54,713 nt of DNA from a virus, in IMG/VR virus record IMGVR_UViG_3300030419_006746, positions 1 to 54,713 of that record; one strand, written 5' to 3'. Position 1 is the stretch's first letter. Every line of letters begins with the position of its first letter. The notes below the pieces were generated by a model. It did not search any database and was not told the origin of the DNA. It saw only the letters and a list, made by a program, of their open reading frames with translations. Made by a program: the position numbers and the translations under genes. Positions 9,279 to 17,912 of the stretch are shown here, piece by piece.

Positions 9279-9563
9279 GTGCTAGTTAAAGCTGTTGAAT
9301 GCGGAGAGTGTAAAAGTATAGTCTATTCTAGAACAAAAGACGATGTAAGACAGTGTTCGTGTGGAAGAGTAATTGTTTCAGGAGGTTTGCAGCATTTCAA
9401 TTATGAAGCATTACACGGCACATTGCACGAAGTAAGAAAAATAGAAGTTAGAACAACACCTGATATGCTTTATGATGACTGGTATGAATCTACAGATGTT
9501 TTTGGTCTAATCTGTCCTGAAACATCTGATGATGTATCAACAAGTTCAGTATATATTGCTTAA
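9279..9563 (+). CDS. Small zinc-ribbon-like protein
   Basis: 94 aa, GTG start with AAGGAG upstream. C-G-E-C near the N-terminus and C-S-C about 20 residues later form a possible Zn-binding knuckle. The rest is acidic and polar. Similar small CxxC proteins are common near phage replication genes, but I cannot name the family. Confidence 0.6.
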   Translation: MLVKAVECGECKSIVYSRTKDDVRQCSCGRVIVSGGLQHFNYEALHGTLHEVRKIEVRTTPDMLYDDWYESTDVFGLICPETSDDVSTSSVYIA

Positions 9564-9580
9564 ATCAAAAGGAGAAGATA

Positions 9581-9880
9581 GTGAGCGTAAAGGTATACAA
9601 AAGGGGCGAAGAGAGCTTTTTAAAGAACATTAAGAAAGTGGCCAAGCGTTTTAAGGGAAAGGGCGGTGGCCCAGATAGCGAGACCGCTGTTAATGCACAC
9701 AAACAAGACATTCAAGATGGATGGGTTTGGTTTTGGTCCGATAATAGTGATATTACGAATCTTATTACTAGAAGTTCAAAATACATTCTTGAACTTAATG
9801 ATCACGGAGAAACAGTGGGAATGAAAATTGATAAAAAGGGCTTCCGCAGCTGTTATCACGCATTTAAAGTAGGTAAATAA
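9581..9880 (+). CDS. Hypothetical protein between SSB and UvsX genes
   Basis: 99 aa, GTG start with AAGGAGAAG upstream. The N-terminal ~35 residues are basic (K-N-I-K-K-V-A-K-R-F-K-G-K-G), the rest mixed, with aromatic W-V-W-F-W-S. It is one base from the recombinase start, so it is likely co-translated with recombination genes. No family recognised. Confidence 0.6.
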   Translation: MSVKVYKRGEESFLKNIKKVAKRFKGKGGGPDSETAVNAHKQDIQDGWVWFWSDNSDITNLITRSSKYILELNDHGETVGMKIDKKGFRSCYHAFKVGK

Positions 9881-9881
9881 T

Positions 9882-11021
9882 ATGGCTAAAAATAAAAAAA
9901 CTGCTGGTCGGCTGTCTATCGATCAAATGAGAAAGCTAATCAACAAGAAAGCAGGACAAGAAGTTGCTGTGGATCTTACAGACGAAAACAACCCAACAAT
10001 TGTAAAGAAATGGATTCCAACCGGTTCGCGATGGCTGGATAGTATTATTTGTCGCGGCAAGGTTGCTGGTATCCCAGTTGGAAAGGTAACCGAAATTGCT
10101 GGTTTAGAGGCCAGTGGCAAATCTTATATGGCTGCGCAAATTGCTGGAAATGCTCAAAAGATGGGCATTGATGTTGTTTATTTTGATTCAGAATCTTCAT
10201 TGGATTTCACATTTATGGAAAAAGCTGGATGTGACGCATCTAGTATTCTATATGTTCAAGCAAAGAGTGTTGAATTTGTAATGGAGACAATGGAAGAGCT
10301 TTTAAAGTCAAACGATAATCAAATGCTGTTTATTTGGGATAGTTTGGCTTTAACTCCCGCTATTTCAGACCTGGAAGGAGATTTTAATCCAAACTCTAGT
10401 ATGGCCGTGAAGCCTCGTATTCTTGCGAAGGCAATGTCTAAATTGACCATTCCATTGGCCAATAGCCAATCTACGTTTTTGGTGCTAAATCAGCTAAAGA
10501 CAAATATTCCTAGTGGCCCAACAGCTCGCACTCAAATTCTTACGACGCCATATACAACGCCAGGCGGCAAAGCTATGATATACGCTTATTCATTGCGTAT
10601 TTGGCTTACTAGGCCCAAAGCAAAAGCATCTTTTGTGTTGGACGAGCATGGATACAGAATAGGAAACACAGTAAAGGTAAAGCTTGAAAAGTCTCGTTTT
10701 GGCTCTCAAGGTCGCCAATGTCAATTTAAAATTTTATGGGGTGACAATGTTGGCGTGGCTGACGAAGAAAGCTGGTTTGATGCCATTCAGGGCTCAAAAC
10801 ATCTAGATCGTTCCGGTTCTTGGTACGAGTTACATTTTGCAGACGGCACTTCTGAAAAGTTCCAATCAGCACATTGGACGAAGAAACTTCAAAGCGAAAA
10901 GTTTAGAGCACGTGTTTTAGAGATTATGGATGAAGAAGTGGTTCTAAAATTTCACGATAGAACCGGTGATGCAGCTGATTTTTACGACACTGAAGAGACC
11001 AAGCAACTGCCTCCATCTTGA
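9882..11021 (+). CDS. uvsX: RecA/UvsX-like recombinase
   Basis: 379 aa. The Walker A motif is G-L-E-A-S-G-K-S (G74-S81) and Walker B is M-L-F-I-W-D-S-L (D153). Between them V-V-Y-F-D-S-E-S supplies the catalytic glutamate position. L-N-Q-L-K-T-N and T-P-G-G-K-A-M-I-Y-A-Y-S-L-R match the DNA-binding-loop region of UvsX/RecA proteins. It catalyses strand exchange in recombination-dependent replication and repair. Length matches T4 UvsX (~390 aa). It is downstream of the SSB gene, its usual partner, and followed by a new promoter. Confidence 0.9.
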   Translation: MAKNKKTAGRLSIDQMRKLINKKAGQEVAVDLTDENNPTIVKKWIPTGSRWLDSIICRGKVAGIPVGKVTEIAGLEASGKSYMAAQIAGNAQKMGIDVVYFDSESSLDFTFMEKAGCDASSILYVQAKSVEFVMETMEELLKSNDNQMLFIWDSLALTPAISDLEGDFNPNSSMAVKPRILAKAMSKLTIPLANSQSTFLVLNQLKTNIPSGPTARTQILTTPYTTPGGKAMIYAYSLRIWLTRPKAKASFVLDEHGYRIGNTVKVKLEKSRFGSQGRQCQFKILWGDNVGVADEESWFDAIQGSKHLDRSGSWYELHFADGTSEKFQSAHWTKKLQSEKFRARVLEIMDEEVVLKFHDRTGDAADFYDTEETKQLPPS

Positions 11022-11075
11022 CCACTACTCAAAGTTGGTTCCTTTTTTGCATTTAAATAGGGCGATCTTTTTCAA

Positions 11076-11104
11076 TTGACTTTTTTAGAGCAAAAAAGTA
11101 GTAT
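11076..11104 (+). promoter_or_regulatory. Sigma-70-type promoter, leaderless type
   Basis: -35 TTGACT, 17-bp spacer, -10 TAGTAT. Only 7 nt separate the -10 box from the ATG of the deaminase gene, so the predicted +1 falls at or next to the start codon. No Shine-Dalgarno site lies between. Confidence 0.7.
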
Positions 11105-11111
11105 AGTCATT

Positions 11112-11525
11112 ATGAATATCGAATCAAAAACCAAGCAACTATCTAAAAAAGAAAAGAAATATATAGAACTTGCTAAACGTATTTCTTATCAATCTGATTA
11201 CCCACACAGACACGGAGCTGTTTTGGTAAAAGGTTCAATTATTGTAAATGCGTCTTGCAATAAAAATAAATTTAGTTCTTTTGCAATGAGATTCAAAAAA
11301 AAGGATAAAATCCACGCTCGCGTTCACGCAGAGCTTGGTTCTATTCTAAATATAGAAAGATCCAGCACAGAAGGTGCTACAATTTATGTTGTAAGAACTA
11401 ATAACCAACAAGAGCTGCGTTTAAGCAAGCCTTGTTCAATGTGCGAAGCTGCGATGCGTTGGGTTGGAATAAAAAAGGTGGTTTACTCCACTAGTGAAGG
11501 TGAATTTAAGGAAATGAGATTGTGA
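11112..11525 (+). CDS. Cytidine/dCMP deaminase-family protein
   Basis: 137 aa from the ATG chosen here. The zinc site is complete: H72-A-E74 (in V-H-A-E-L-G) and P-C108-S-M-C111. This is the CDA/dCMP-deaminase fold; by context with ThyX and dUTPase it probably supplies dUMP for dTMP synthesis, but a different cytosine or adenine substrate cannot be excluded. An in-frame TTG at 11076 was rejected as start because it is part of the -35 box. The stop overlaps the next gene (GTGA). Confidence 0.75.
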   Translation: MNIESKTKQLSKKEKKYIELAKRISYQSDYPHRHGAVLVKGSIIVNASCNKNKFSSFAMRFKKKDKIHARVHAELGSILNIERSSTEGATIYVVRTNNQQELRLSKPCSMCEAAMRWVGIKKVVYSTSEGEFKEMRL

Positions 11526-11749
11526 AAGCAGCCAAAATTGGCGATTTAGTAAGATTAAATATTGACTTGGTCAGCTATGAAGCTGATAGAAACTATAGAC
11601 CTCCAATTGGAATAGTTTTAGCAGTAGAACTGTCACCAAAGCCTTTTGCACCCGATTCGCAATTTATATATAAAGTGCATTGGGAGGACATTGGAGATAC
11701 TTCTATATGGTACTGGGAAGATGAATTAGAATTTTTGGAGAAAAAATGA
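11522..11749 (+). CDS. GDLV-family small protein
   Basis: 75 aa, GTG start overlapping the deaminase stop. It begins M-K-A-A-K-I-G-D-L-V-R-L and ends with an acidic W-E-D-E-L-E-F-L. This is the pattern of the paralogous GDLV family repeated through the window: an N-terminal GDLV strand, a central G-I-V-L-x-V strand, a Val/Trp strand and a final L-E-x-L. The shape suggests a small SH3-like barrel. Function unknown. Confidence 0.65.
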   Translation: MKAAKIGDLVRLNIDLVSYEADRNYRPPIGIVLAVELSPKPFAPDSQFIYKVHWEDIGDTSIWYWEDELEFLEKK

Positions 11750-12726
11750 TTAAACAAGAAAGAGTAATGATTATTGACGGTTTAAATATGTTTTTGCGGA
11801 GCTATATTGTAGTTCCTCAATTATCAAAAGAAGGTCATCCAATTGGCGGAACAACCGGGTTTCTTAAGTCATTACAGAAACTTACGAGAGATATTAAGCC
11901 AACAAAAGTCATTGTTTGTTGGGACGGACCAGGCGGCAGTAGAAAGCGAAAGCAAAAGAATTCAAATTACAAAGAAGGACGTAGCCCAATTCGTCTAAAT
12001 CGTAATGTAAAAATATTATCAGAAGTGGAAGAACAAGAAAATAAAATGTGGCAAATGGAACGCCTCGTTGAATATTTGAATAATCTCCCAGTCATACAAA
12101 TATTAGCAAATGAAGTAGAAGCTGACGATATAATTTCATACATTTGTCGCTATTCAAACTATAAAGACCTGCAAAAGGTGATTGTTTCCAGCGATAAAGA
12201 TTTCTTTCAGCTTTTGGATGATCACACCATTCTTCATCGCCCTATTCAAAAGGTGTACTTAAATCGCAATGCGATTATCGAGAAATACAACATTCATCCA
12301 AATAACTTTGCTTTGGCACGTGCCATTGTGGGTGATAAATCAGATAATCTAGATGGCGTGCCTGGCATTGGCTTAAAAACAGTTGCAAATCGATTTCCCT
12401 TTTTTGTTGAAGAGAAAGATGTAATGATAGATGAAGTAATAGAATTTTGCAATAATCAAGAAAGCAAACTTAAGGCTTTTAAGGCGATCCCAGAAAACAA
12501 ACAACTAATAACTGAAAATTATGAATTAATGCAATTATACAGCCCAAGTTTGTCTTATCAAACTAAACAAAGCATTGATTGGACAATTGATGAGTTTGAG
12601 TTCACTTTTAATAAACTTAAGGTAGATATTATGATGTTTGAAGACGGCATCAATGAAATCAATTGGTCTTCGATGACTGAAGACTTTAAGCGAATTCAGC
12701 GTGATAATAAGAAAAATCCAAACTAA
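11746..12726 (+). CDS. FEN-type 5'-3' exonuclease / RNase H (T4 rnh-like)
   Basis: 326 aa. It starts M-I-I-D-G-L-N-M-F-L-R-S, the first acidic site of FEN nucleases. It continues with K-V-I-V-C-W-D-G, then E-V-E-A-D-D-I-I, then V-S-S-D-K-D-F-F-Q-L, then V-G-D-K-S-D-N-L-D-G-V-P-G-I-G-L-K, which is the metal-binding and helix-hairpin-helix core. Such enzymes remove RNA primers and 5' flaps behind the fork. It overlaps the preceding gene by four bases. Confidence 0.85.
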   Translation: MIKQERVMIIDGLNMFLRSYIVVPQLSKEGHPIGGTTGFLKSLQKLTRDIKPTKVIVCWDGPGGSRKRKQKNSNYKEGRSPIRLNRNVKILSEVEEQENKMWQMERLVEYLNNLPVIQILANEVEADDIISYICRYSNYKDLQKVIVSSDKDFFQLLDDHTILHRPIQKVYLNRNAIIEKYNIHPNNFALARAIVGDKSDNLDGVPGIGLKTVANRFPFFVEEKDVMIDEVIEFCNNQESKLKAFKAIPENKQLITENYELMQLYSPSLSYQTKQSIDWTIDEFEFTFNKLKVDIMMFEDGINEINWSSMTEDFKRIQRDNKKNPN

Positions 12727-12737
12727 TTATTACACTT

Positions 12738-13916
12738 ATGATAATTTTCAAAAGCCAACTAAAACAGATAATAGCTGAAGAGATCGTTAAAATAGTATTA
12801 GAAGACTTTAGAGATGATCTTCAATTGTTATCTGAAGGTCAATTAACAGAAGCAGAGTTTCTCAAAAAAATTAAAAGTCGATTGGGCAGATCAGCTGCTA
12901 GCATTGCTAGCAAGTTTTTACCTTATTTGCTAGCAGGAACTATTGGCGTCTCTTCGCTGTTTCCTGCTCAAGCAGAAGCTGCACCGCCGCCAAAAGATGT
13001 AGCAGTCCACGTTCAGAAGGCAAATAATCCTGACTTCTTCGAAGTTTTTTACAATGCACACCCGGAAGCAGCAGACGAAAAGAAGAGAAAAGACATAAAC
13101 AACAGATTACACAAATTAAGCGAAGAAGCCAAAAAGAACGCAAAAGAATATTATGATAGCGTCGTCGCAGGCGAAGCTTTTGTCAGAATGATGCAACAAT
13201 GGGGCAAAGCACCAGTAGAGCCTTCACCGAAACAACAAAGACAGGTAAAATCCAAGTATAGTATTTTGAAGGATAATTTTAAAAAAATCATTGACTTAAC
13301 ACCTGTTGAATCAATTAATCAAGGTGTGCATAGCTCATATGTATATGAACGTATGAAACCGGGTCACGAAGAAAGCGGAGGTTACCCAGTTGCTGTATAT
13401 GATCTTAATAAGAAAAAAATCATTGTTAACCCTTATGCTTTTATGGACAAGGATGGCAAGGTTAATTGGGATAATATCAAAAATAGCCTAATTGAAGAAC
13501 TTGTTCACGCTGTCGATCACCAAACCGAAGAAAATTTAGGCTTTCCGATGTCTAAAATGCATAAGAAAACTGCCGAAAAGCTTGATATAATTGCTTCAAA
13601 AGCCGAAACTGGTATGCCTAAAGAGCGGTATAATTATTTACTTTCCTATCCAGAATTATACGCAAAGATGGTTAGAGCTAAACAGATACTATTAAAGAAA
13701 AGGCCTGATGCATTTGACAGTCAGGGCAGGATTAACCTCGATATTTTAAAAAGCCTGATTAAAGGTGATTCTGAAGCTCAAAAAATATTTCCAGACACTT
13801 CCGTTTTGGAGCCGTTTCAGCTATTAAATTTAAAAAGTTTAGAAAGTGATGCTAAATTTTTCGATCAACTCGTTAAAGTTGATTTTCCAGCAAAAACTTC
13901 TACACAAGTTGCTTGA
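12738..13916 (+). CDS. Tagged, membrane/secretion-signal protein with metallopeptidase-like motif
   Basis: 392 aa. Residues 1-20 are F-K-S-Q-L-K-Q-I-I-A-E-E-I-V-K, similar to the start of the 7338 gene. A basic stretch then leads into a hydrophobic segment (~58-78) ending A-Q-A-E-A-A-P-P-P, like a signal peptide set behind a ~55-residue leader. Residues 253-261 are E-E-L-V-H-A-V-D-H, close to a zinc-peptidase helix but with Glu in place of the first His of HExxH. The stop TGA is inside the -35 box of the next promoter. A virion-delivered or envelope-acting peptidase is possible; activity is uncertain. Confidence 0.5.
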   Translation: MIIFKSQLKQIIAEEIVKIVLEDFRDDLQLLSEGQLTEAEFLKKIKSRLGRSAASIASKFLPYLLAGTIGVSSLFPAQAEAAPPPKDVAVHVQKANNPDFFEVFYNAHPEAADEKKRKDINNRLHKLSEEAKKNAKEYYDSVVAGEAFVRMMQQWGKAPVEPSPKQQRQVKSKYSILKDNFKKIIDLTPVESINQGVHSSYVYERMKPGHEESGGYPVAVYDLNKKKIIVNPYAFMDKDGKVNWDNIKNSLIEELVHAVDHQTEENLGFPMSKMHKKTAEKLDIIASKAETGMPKERYNYLLSYPELYAKMVRAKQILLKKRPDAFDSQGRINLDILKSLIKGDSEAQKIFPDTSVLEPFQLLNLKSLESDAKFFDQLVKVDFPAKTSTQVA

Positions 13917-13941
13917 CATTGAATAAAAAAAGAATTAGTAT
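13913..13941 (+). promoter_or_regulatory. Sigma-70-type promoter for the small secreted protein
   Basis: -35 TTGACA, 17-bp A-rich spacer, -10 TAGTAT. The TGA stop of the upstream gene lies in the -35 box. The downstream leader carries a strong GAGGAGG site. Confidence 0.75.
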
Positions 13942-13961
13942 AGAAGAGGAGGTAGACAACT

Positions 13962-14216
13962 ATGAGAGTTTTTTTCGTTACACTATTTGTTAGTTTCATC
14001 ATCGCGGGCAGTGCAATCGGAGCCCCACCAAAAAATAAGAATGTAAAGTCAAAGTTTTACGACTTTGGTGAACAGATTGTTGACGGTGAAGTAAGAAAGC
14101 CTACAGGCACCTATACTAGCGGTAGACAGGCTGTAAAATTTAAGCGCCTTTTGGGCCTTAAAAAATCGTTCCTTCCCAAACTTTATCGCACATCCAAGAA
14201 TAAAATCTTTAAGTAA
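13962..14216 (+). CDS. Small secreted protein with signal peptide
   Basis: 84 aa. The first ~20 residues are a clear signal peptide (M-R-V-F-F-V-T-L-F-V, cleavage near I-G-A-P). The mature part F-Y-D-F-G-E-Q-I-V-D-G-E-V-R, then K-P-T-G, and a basic F-K-R-L-L-G-L-K-K-S-F-L-P-K-L, resembles a 'F-D-F, I-x-G, P-x-G, F-x-x-L, R-x-x-F' domain I associate with secreted/motility proteins of delta-type bacteria. That family memory is not verified. It has its own promoter and a strong ribosome-binding site, so it is probably well expressed alone. Confidence 0.6.
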   Translation: MRVFFVTLFVSFIIAGSAIGAPPKNKNVKSKFYDFGEQIVDGEVRKPTGTYTSGRQAVKFKRLLGLKKSFLPKLYRTSKNKIFK

Positions 14217-14255
14217 ACTTTTTTTATTTTACCTTTCAGTGAGTTATAAAATAGA

Positions 14256-14284
14256 TTGACTTTTAGAAAATCATAGGTTATACT
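14256..14284 (+). promoter_or_regulatory. Sigma-70-type promoter for the helicase gene
   Basis: -35 TTGACT, 17-bp spacer, -10 TATACT. A ~30-nt leader with AGAGGT precedes the TTG start. Confidence 0.75.
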
Positions 14285-14318
14285 TACTACACTCATTAAA
14301 AACATCAAAGAGGTTAAA

Positions 14319-15686
14319 TTGGAAAATTTAGGTGTATTTGGAAAGTCTTTCCAAGAAAATTTGTGTAAGCTTTTAGTTTACGATCGATCCTTTTGTGATC
14401 AAATGCAAGAAGTGTTAGATGTAGGTTTTTTAGAGTTAAAATATCTACAAGTGTTTGCTCGAAAACTGTTTGAATACAAAGACACTTATAAAACACATCC
14501 AACAAATGGAACTCTAAATTCTATTTTCAACACAGAGTTGGAAGTGGAAAATGCTGTAATTCAAAAGCAAATTAATGATTATTTTGTTCGTATTCAAGCA
14601 TTTCCAGACGTTAAAGATAAAGAGTATGTAAAGAATAAAAGTTTAGATTTCTGTAAAAAACAAGTATTAAAGAATGCTATGATGAAGTCAGTTCCACTGC
14701 TAAATGAGTGTTCTTTTGAAGAAATCGAAACTTTAATCACAAAAGCATTACGTTTAGGTGCAGATAACAACTTTGGATATGATTATATGAAGGATTTTGA
14801 AATGCGATTTATAGAAAAAGCTAGAAATCCTATTTCCACTGGTTGGAAAAAAATAGATCAAATCACAAAAGGAGGCTTGGGCACAGGAGAGCTTTGTGTG
14901 GTCATTGCTCCAACCGGCGCAGGAAAATCACACGTATTGGTTCACTTGGGCGCCCAGGCCTTAAAACAAGGCAAAAATGTTGTTCATTTTACATTAGAAT
15001 TGGCCGATACTTCCGTTGCAAGACGTTATGATGCCTGTCTTACCGATATCAATTTAGATGCGCTTATAGATCAAAAAGAAGCCGTTTATGATAAAATTAA
15101 AGATATTGACGGACAACTCATTGTAAAAGAGTATCCAACCAAATCTGCGTCTACTGTAACTCTTAAAAACCATTTGGAAAAGATTAGACAAACCCAAATG
15201 GAAATTGATATGATTATCGTTGATTATGGCGATCTTTTAAGAAGCACGACAAATAGGCGAAATTCAGAGAAAAGACACGAGCTAGAGTCAATATATGAAG
15301 AATTGCGAGGAATAGCGCAAGAGTTTGAATGCCCAGTAATTACTGCTTCTCAAACAAACAGAAGCGGCCTTAATGCCGAAGTAATTACAATGGAGTCTAT
15401 TTCAGAAGCATTTAATAAATGTTTCGTAGCGGATTTTATTATAAGTCTTTCAAGAACTATTAAAGATAGAAATTGTAATATAGGTCGTATCTTTGTTGCA
15501 AAAAATAGAAATGGCCCTGATGGAATTATATATTCTGTATTTATGGATACCGGAACTGTTACTATTAAAGTACTTGAGCAAGATGATGTTGTAAAATTGC
15601 AGAACAAAGAAAGAGAAAAAAAGAACAAGTTAGATATGAACGCAGCGCGGCAAGTTTATAAAAAGATGAAGGAGGGACAAACATGA
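14319..15686 (+). CDS. DnaB/gp41-type replicative helicase
   Basis: 455 aa, TTG start five bases after AGAGGT. The N-terminal ~150 residues are helical. A RecA-type core follows: G-W-K-K-I-D before Walker A, A-P-T-G-A-G-K-S (A197-S204), then F-T-L-E-L-A, Walker B M-I-I-V-D-Y-G-D-L-L, then S-Q-T-N-R-S-G and the arginine-finger region K-N-R-N-G. This is the T4 gp41/DnaB hexameric helicase family that unwinds DNA at the fork. Length is close to gp41 (475 aa). The last four bases overlap the reductase start. Confidence 0.88.
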   Translation: MENLGVFGKSFQENLCKLLVYDRSFCDQMQEVLDVGFLELKYLQVFARKLFEYKDTYKTHPTNGTLNSIFNTELEVENAVIQKQINDYFVRIQAFPDVKDKEYVKNKSLDFCKKQVLKNAMMKSVPLLNECSFEEIETLITKALRLGADNNFGYDYMKDFEMRFIEKARNPISTGWKKIDQITKGGLGTGELCVVIAPTGAGKSHVLVHLGAQALKQGKNVVHFTLELADTSVARRYDACLTDINLDALIDQKEAVYDKIKDIDGQLIVKEYPTKSASTVTLKNHLEKIRQTQMEIDMIIVDYGDLLRSTTNRRNSEKRHELESIYEELRGIAQEFECPVITASQTNRSGLNAEVITMESISEAFNKCFVADFIISLSRTIKDRNCNIGRIFVAKNRNGPDGIIYSVFMDTGTVTIKVLEQDDVVKLQNKEREKKNKLDMNAARQVYKKMKEGQT

Positions 15687-17551
15687 CGCAACAATTAGCT
15701 AATGATATTCTATCAGGCATCACAGTACATATGAAATATGCTAAATATTTAGCAGACAAAGAGCGCAGAGAGACTTGGGCAGAACTGGTCGACAGAAACA
15801 AAAACACACATATTAAGAAGTTTCCATTTTTAAAAGATGAAATAGAGGCTGCATACACTTACGTGCATCAAAAGAAAGTTCTTCCTTCAATGCGTTCAAT
15901 GCAATTTGCCGGCAAGCCTATTGAAGTAGCACCAAATAGAATTTTTAATTGTGCGTATTTGCCCATTGATGATTGGCGTTCTTTTCACGAAGTAATGTTT
16001 CTCCTCCTAGGCGGCACCGGCGTTGGCTATAGTGTACAATTTCATCACGTAGAAAAACTACCAGAAATAGTTAAGCCTTCCACCAAACGCACTCGGCGTC
16101 ATCTTATTGGCGATAGTATTGAAGGATGGGCTGATGCTGTGAAAGTATTGATGAAATCTTATTTTCTTGGTGGTTCAAAAATTCGCTTTGATTATAGTGA
16201 TATTCGTCCAAAAGGTGCGCGCCTAGTTACTTCTGGCGGCAAAGCACCAGGCCCTCAGCCGCTTCGCGAGTGTCTTGTTAAGCTAGAAGGTATTTTAGCT
16301 GAAAAAGAGGTAGGCGACAAGCTTACGCCTATTGAAGTCCACGATATGATTTGTTATATTGCCGATGCAGTATTGGCTGGCGGTATTCGCAGAGCAGCAC
16401 TTATTTCTCTTTTTAGCGCTGATGATGATGAGATGATAGCAGCAAAAACTGGAAATTGGTGGGAAAAGAACCCTCAAAGAGGCCGGGCCAATAATTCAGT
16501 TGTTCTAATGCGCCATCGTATTACAAAAGAATATTTTATGAATCTTTGGGATAGAGTACAAGCTAGCGGAGCTGGCGAACCAGGATTTTATTTCTCAAAT
16601 GATAAGGACTACGGAACGAATCCTTGTTGTGAAATTGGATTGAGACCTTATCAGTTTTGCAATCTTACAGAGGTTAATGCTTCTGATTTGAGTTCTCAAG
16701 AGGAATACGAAGCAAGAGTTAAAGTTGCTTCTTTTATCGGCACTCTTCAAGCTAGTTATACAGACTTTCACTATCTTCGCGATGTCTGGCGAAGAAACAC
16801 AGAAAAAGATGCTTTAATTGGAGTATCAATGACTGGCATTGCGTCGGGTAAAGTTTTAAAGCTGGATATGAAAAAAGCAGCAAAAGTAGTAAAAGATGAA
16901 AACAAAAGAGTTGCCGCTCTTGTCGGTATTAAACAAGCTGCGAGAACTACGTGTGTTAAGCCAGCTGGAACTACTAGCTTGACTCTCGGCACTTCAAGTG
17001 GAATTCACGCTTGGCACAATGACTACTATATTCGTAGAATTCGTGTAGGTAAAGGCGAAGCAATATATACTCATTTATCAATCCATCATCCAGAATTGCT
17101 TGAAGATGAGTACTTTAGACCGCACGATACGGCAGTTATCTCTGTGCCTCAAAGAGCGCCGGAAGGGGCGATTACAAGAAATGAAACGGCTTTAGATCTC
17201 TTAAAGCGTGTGAAAAAAGTCAGCAGCGAGTGGGTAAGATCGGGCCATCGCAGAGGACAAAACACACACAATGTTTCAGCAACCATTTCTATTAAAGAAG
17301 GTGAATGGGATGCAGTTGGAGAATGGATGTGGGAAAATAGAGATATTTACAATGGACTTTCTGTTTTGCCTTATGATGGTGGCAATTACGTTCAGGCGCC
17401 ATTTCAGGACTGCACGAAAGAGGAATACGAAAAATCAATTTCTGATATTACAGCTGTTGATGTATCTAAAGTAATAGAAATCGAGGACAATACAAATTTA
17501 CAAGGCGAATTAGCTTGTGCAGGCGGTAGTTGTACCGTAGTTCAGCTATAA
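15683..17551 (+). CDS. nrdJ: Adenosylcobalamin-dependent ribonucleotide reductase (class II, monomeric type)
   Basis: 622 aa. The radical-site segment N313-P-C-C-E-I-G-L is followed by F-C326-N-L, matching the thiyl-radical cysteine and one redox cysteine of class II reductases; the partner is in R-I-F-N-C near residue 90. The C-terminus A-C-A-G-G-S-C is the swinging dithiol. L-L-G-G-T-G-V-G-Y-S is the substrate loop region. The pattern fits the single-chain triphosphate reductase of Lactobacillus but is ~115 residues shorter. It makes dNTPs and needs host B12 cofactor. It overlaps the helicase gene by four bases. Confidence 0.85.
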   Translation: MTQQLANDILSGITVHMKYAKYLADKERRETWAELVDRNKNTHIKKFPFLKDEIEAAYTYVHQKKVLPSMRSMQFAGKPIEVAPNRIFNCAYLPIDDWRSFHEVMFLLLGGTGVGYSVQFHHVEKLPEIVKPSTKRTRRHLIGDSIEGWADAVKVLMKSYFLGGSKIRFDYSDIRPKGARLVTSGGKAPGPQPLRECLVKLEGILAEKEVGDKLTPIEVHDMICYIADAVLAGGIRRAALISLFSADDDEMIAAKTGNWWEKNPQRGRANNSVVLMRHRITKEYFMNLWDRVQASGAGEPGFYFSNDKDYGTNPCCEIGLRPYQFCNLTEVNASDLSSQEEYEARVKVASFIGTLQASYTDFHYLRDVWRRNTEKDALIGVSMTGIASGKVLKLDMKKAAKVVKDENKRVAALVGIKQAARTTCVKPAGTTSLTLGTSSGIHAWHNDYYIRRIRVGKGEAIYTHLSIHHPELLEDEYFRPHDTAVISVPQRAPEGAITRNETALDLLKRVKKVSSEWVRSGHRRGQNTHNVSATISIKEGEWDAVGEWMWENRDIYNGLSVLPYDGGNYVQAPFQDCTKEEYEKSISDITAVDVSKVIEIEDNTNLQGELACAGGSCTVVQL

Positions 17552-17556
17552 AAATC

Positions 17557-17584
17557 TTGACTTTTAAAAAATATATATTATAAT
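17557..17584 (+). promoter_or_regulatory. Sigma-70-type promoter
   Basis: -35 TTGACT, 16-bp A/T spacer, consensus -10 TATAAT, six bases after the reductase stop. The leader ends in a strong AAGGAGG. Confidence 0.8.
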
Positions 17585-17615
17585 GTCGGTAATGGCTTAA
17601 CCAAAAGGAGGTATT

Positions 17616-17912
17616 ATGAGTCAACCTAATCTATCCGTAGTTGAAAACGCCAATGAGGAAGTTTCAAAGGAACAATATGTAATTAATTATCTTAAATCTA
17701 TGGTGGCTTTGGAAGAGGCTATGGAGCCTTATAAAGAGCAAAAAAAGGATCTTCGTAAAGAGTACATCGATAATGACTGGCTTTCAAAAGATGATATTTG
17801 GGCAGCAGTTAGGGCTTTTCGCTTGTACAAGAAAGCTGCGGACATTGACGATATCAACGATATGTTTGACATCATTGAAAGGCAATTTGGCGCTCCGGAG
17901 GCAAATGTATGA
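17616..17912 (+). CDS. Hypothetical small helical protein
   Basis: 98 aa. The first ~18 residues are polar; the rest is helical and charged (Y-K-E-Q-K-K-D-L-R-K-E-Y), ending D-I-N-D-M-F-D-I-I-E-R-Q-F-G. A similar ending (I-E-D-I-F-D-I-I-E-R-E-E-G) closes the protein at 29993. Strong promoter and ribosome-binding site suggest abundant expression. It overlaps the GroES-like start by ATGA. Function unknown. Confidence 0.65.
   Translation: MSQPNLSVVENANEEVSKEQYVINYLKSMVALEEAMEPYKEQKKDLRKEYIDNDWLSKDDIWAAVRAFRLYKKAADIDDINDMFDIIERQFGAPEANV

Noticed and set aside
11027-11058. Terminator after uvsX
   Set aside because: A 5-bp stem with a long loop before TTTTTT is too weak to call.
11076-11111. Upstream TTG start for the deaminase
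   Set aside because: The TTG is the first half of the -35 box TTGACT, so it would be upstream of the transcript start.
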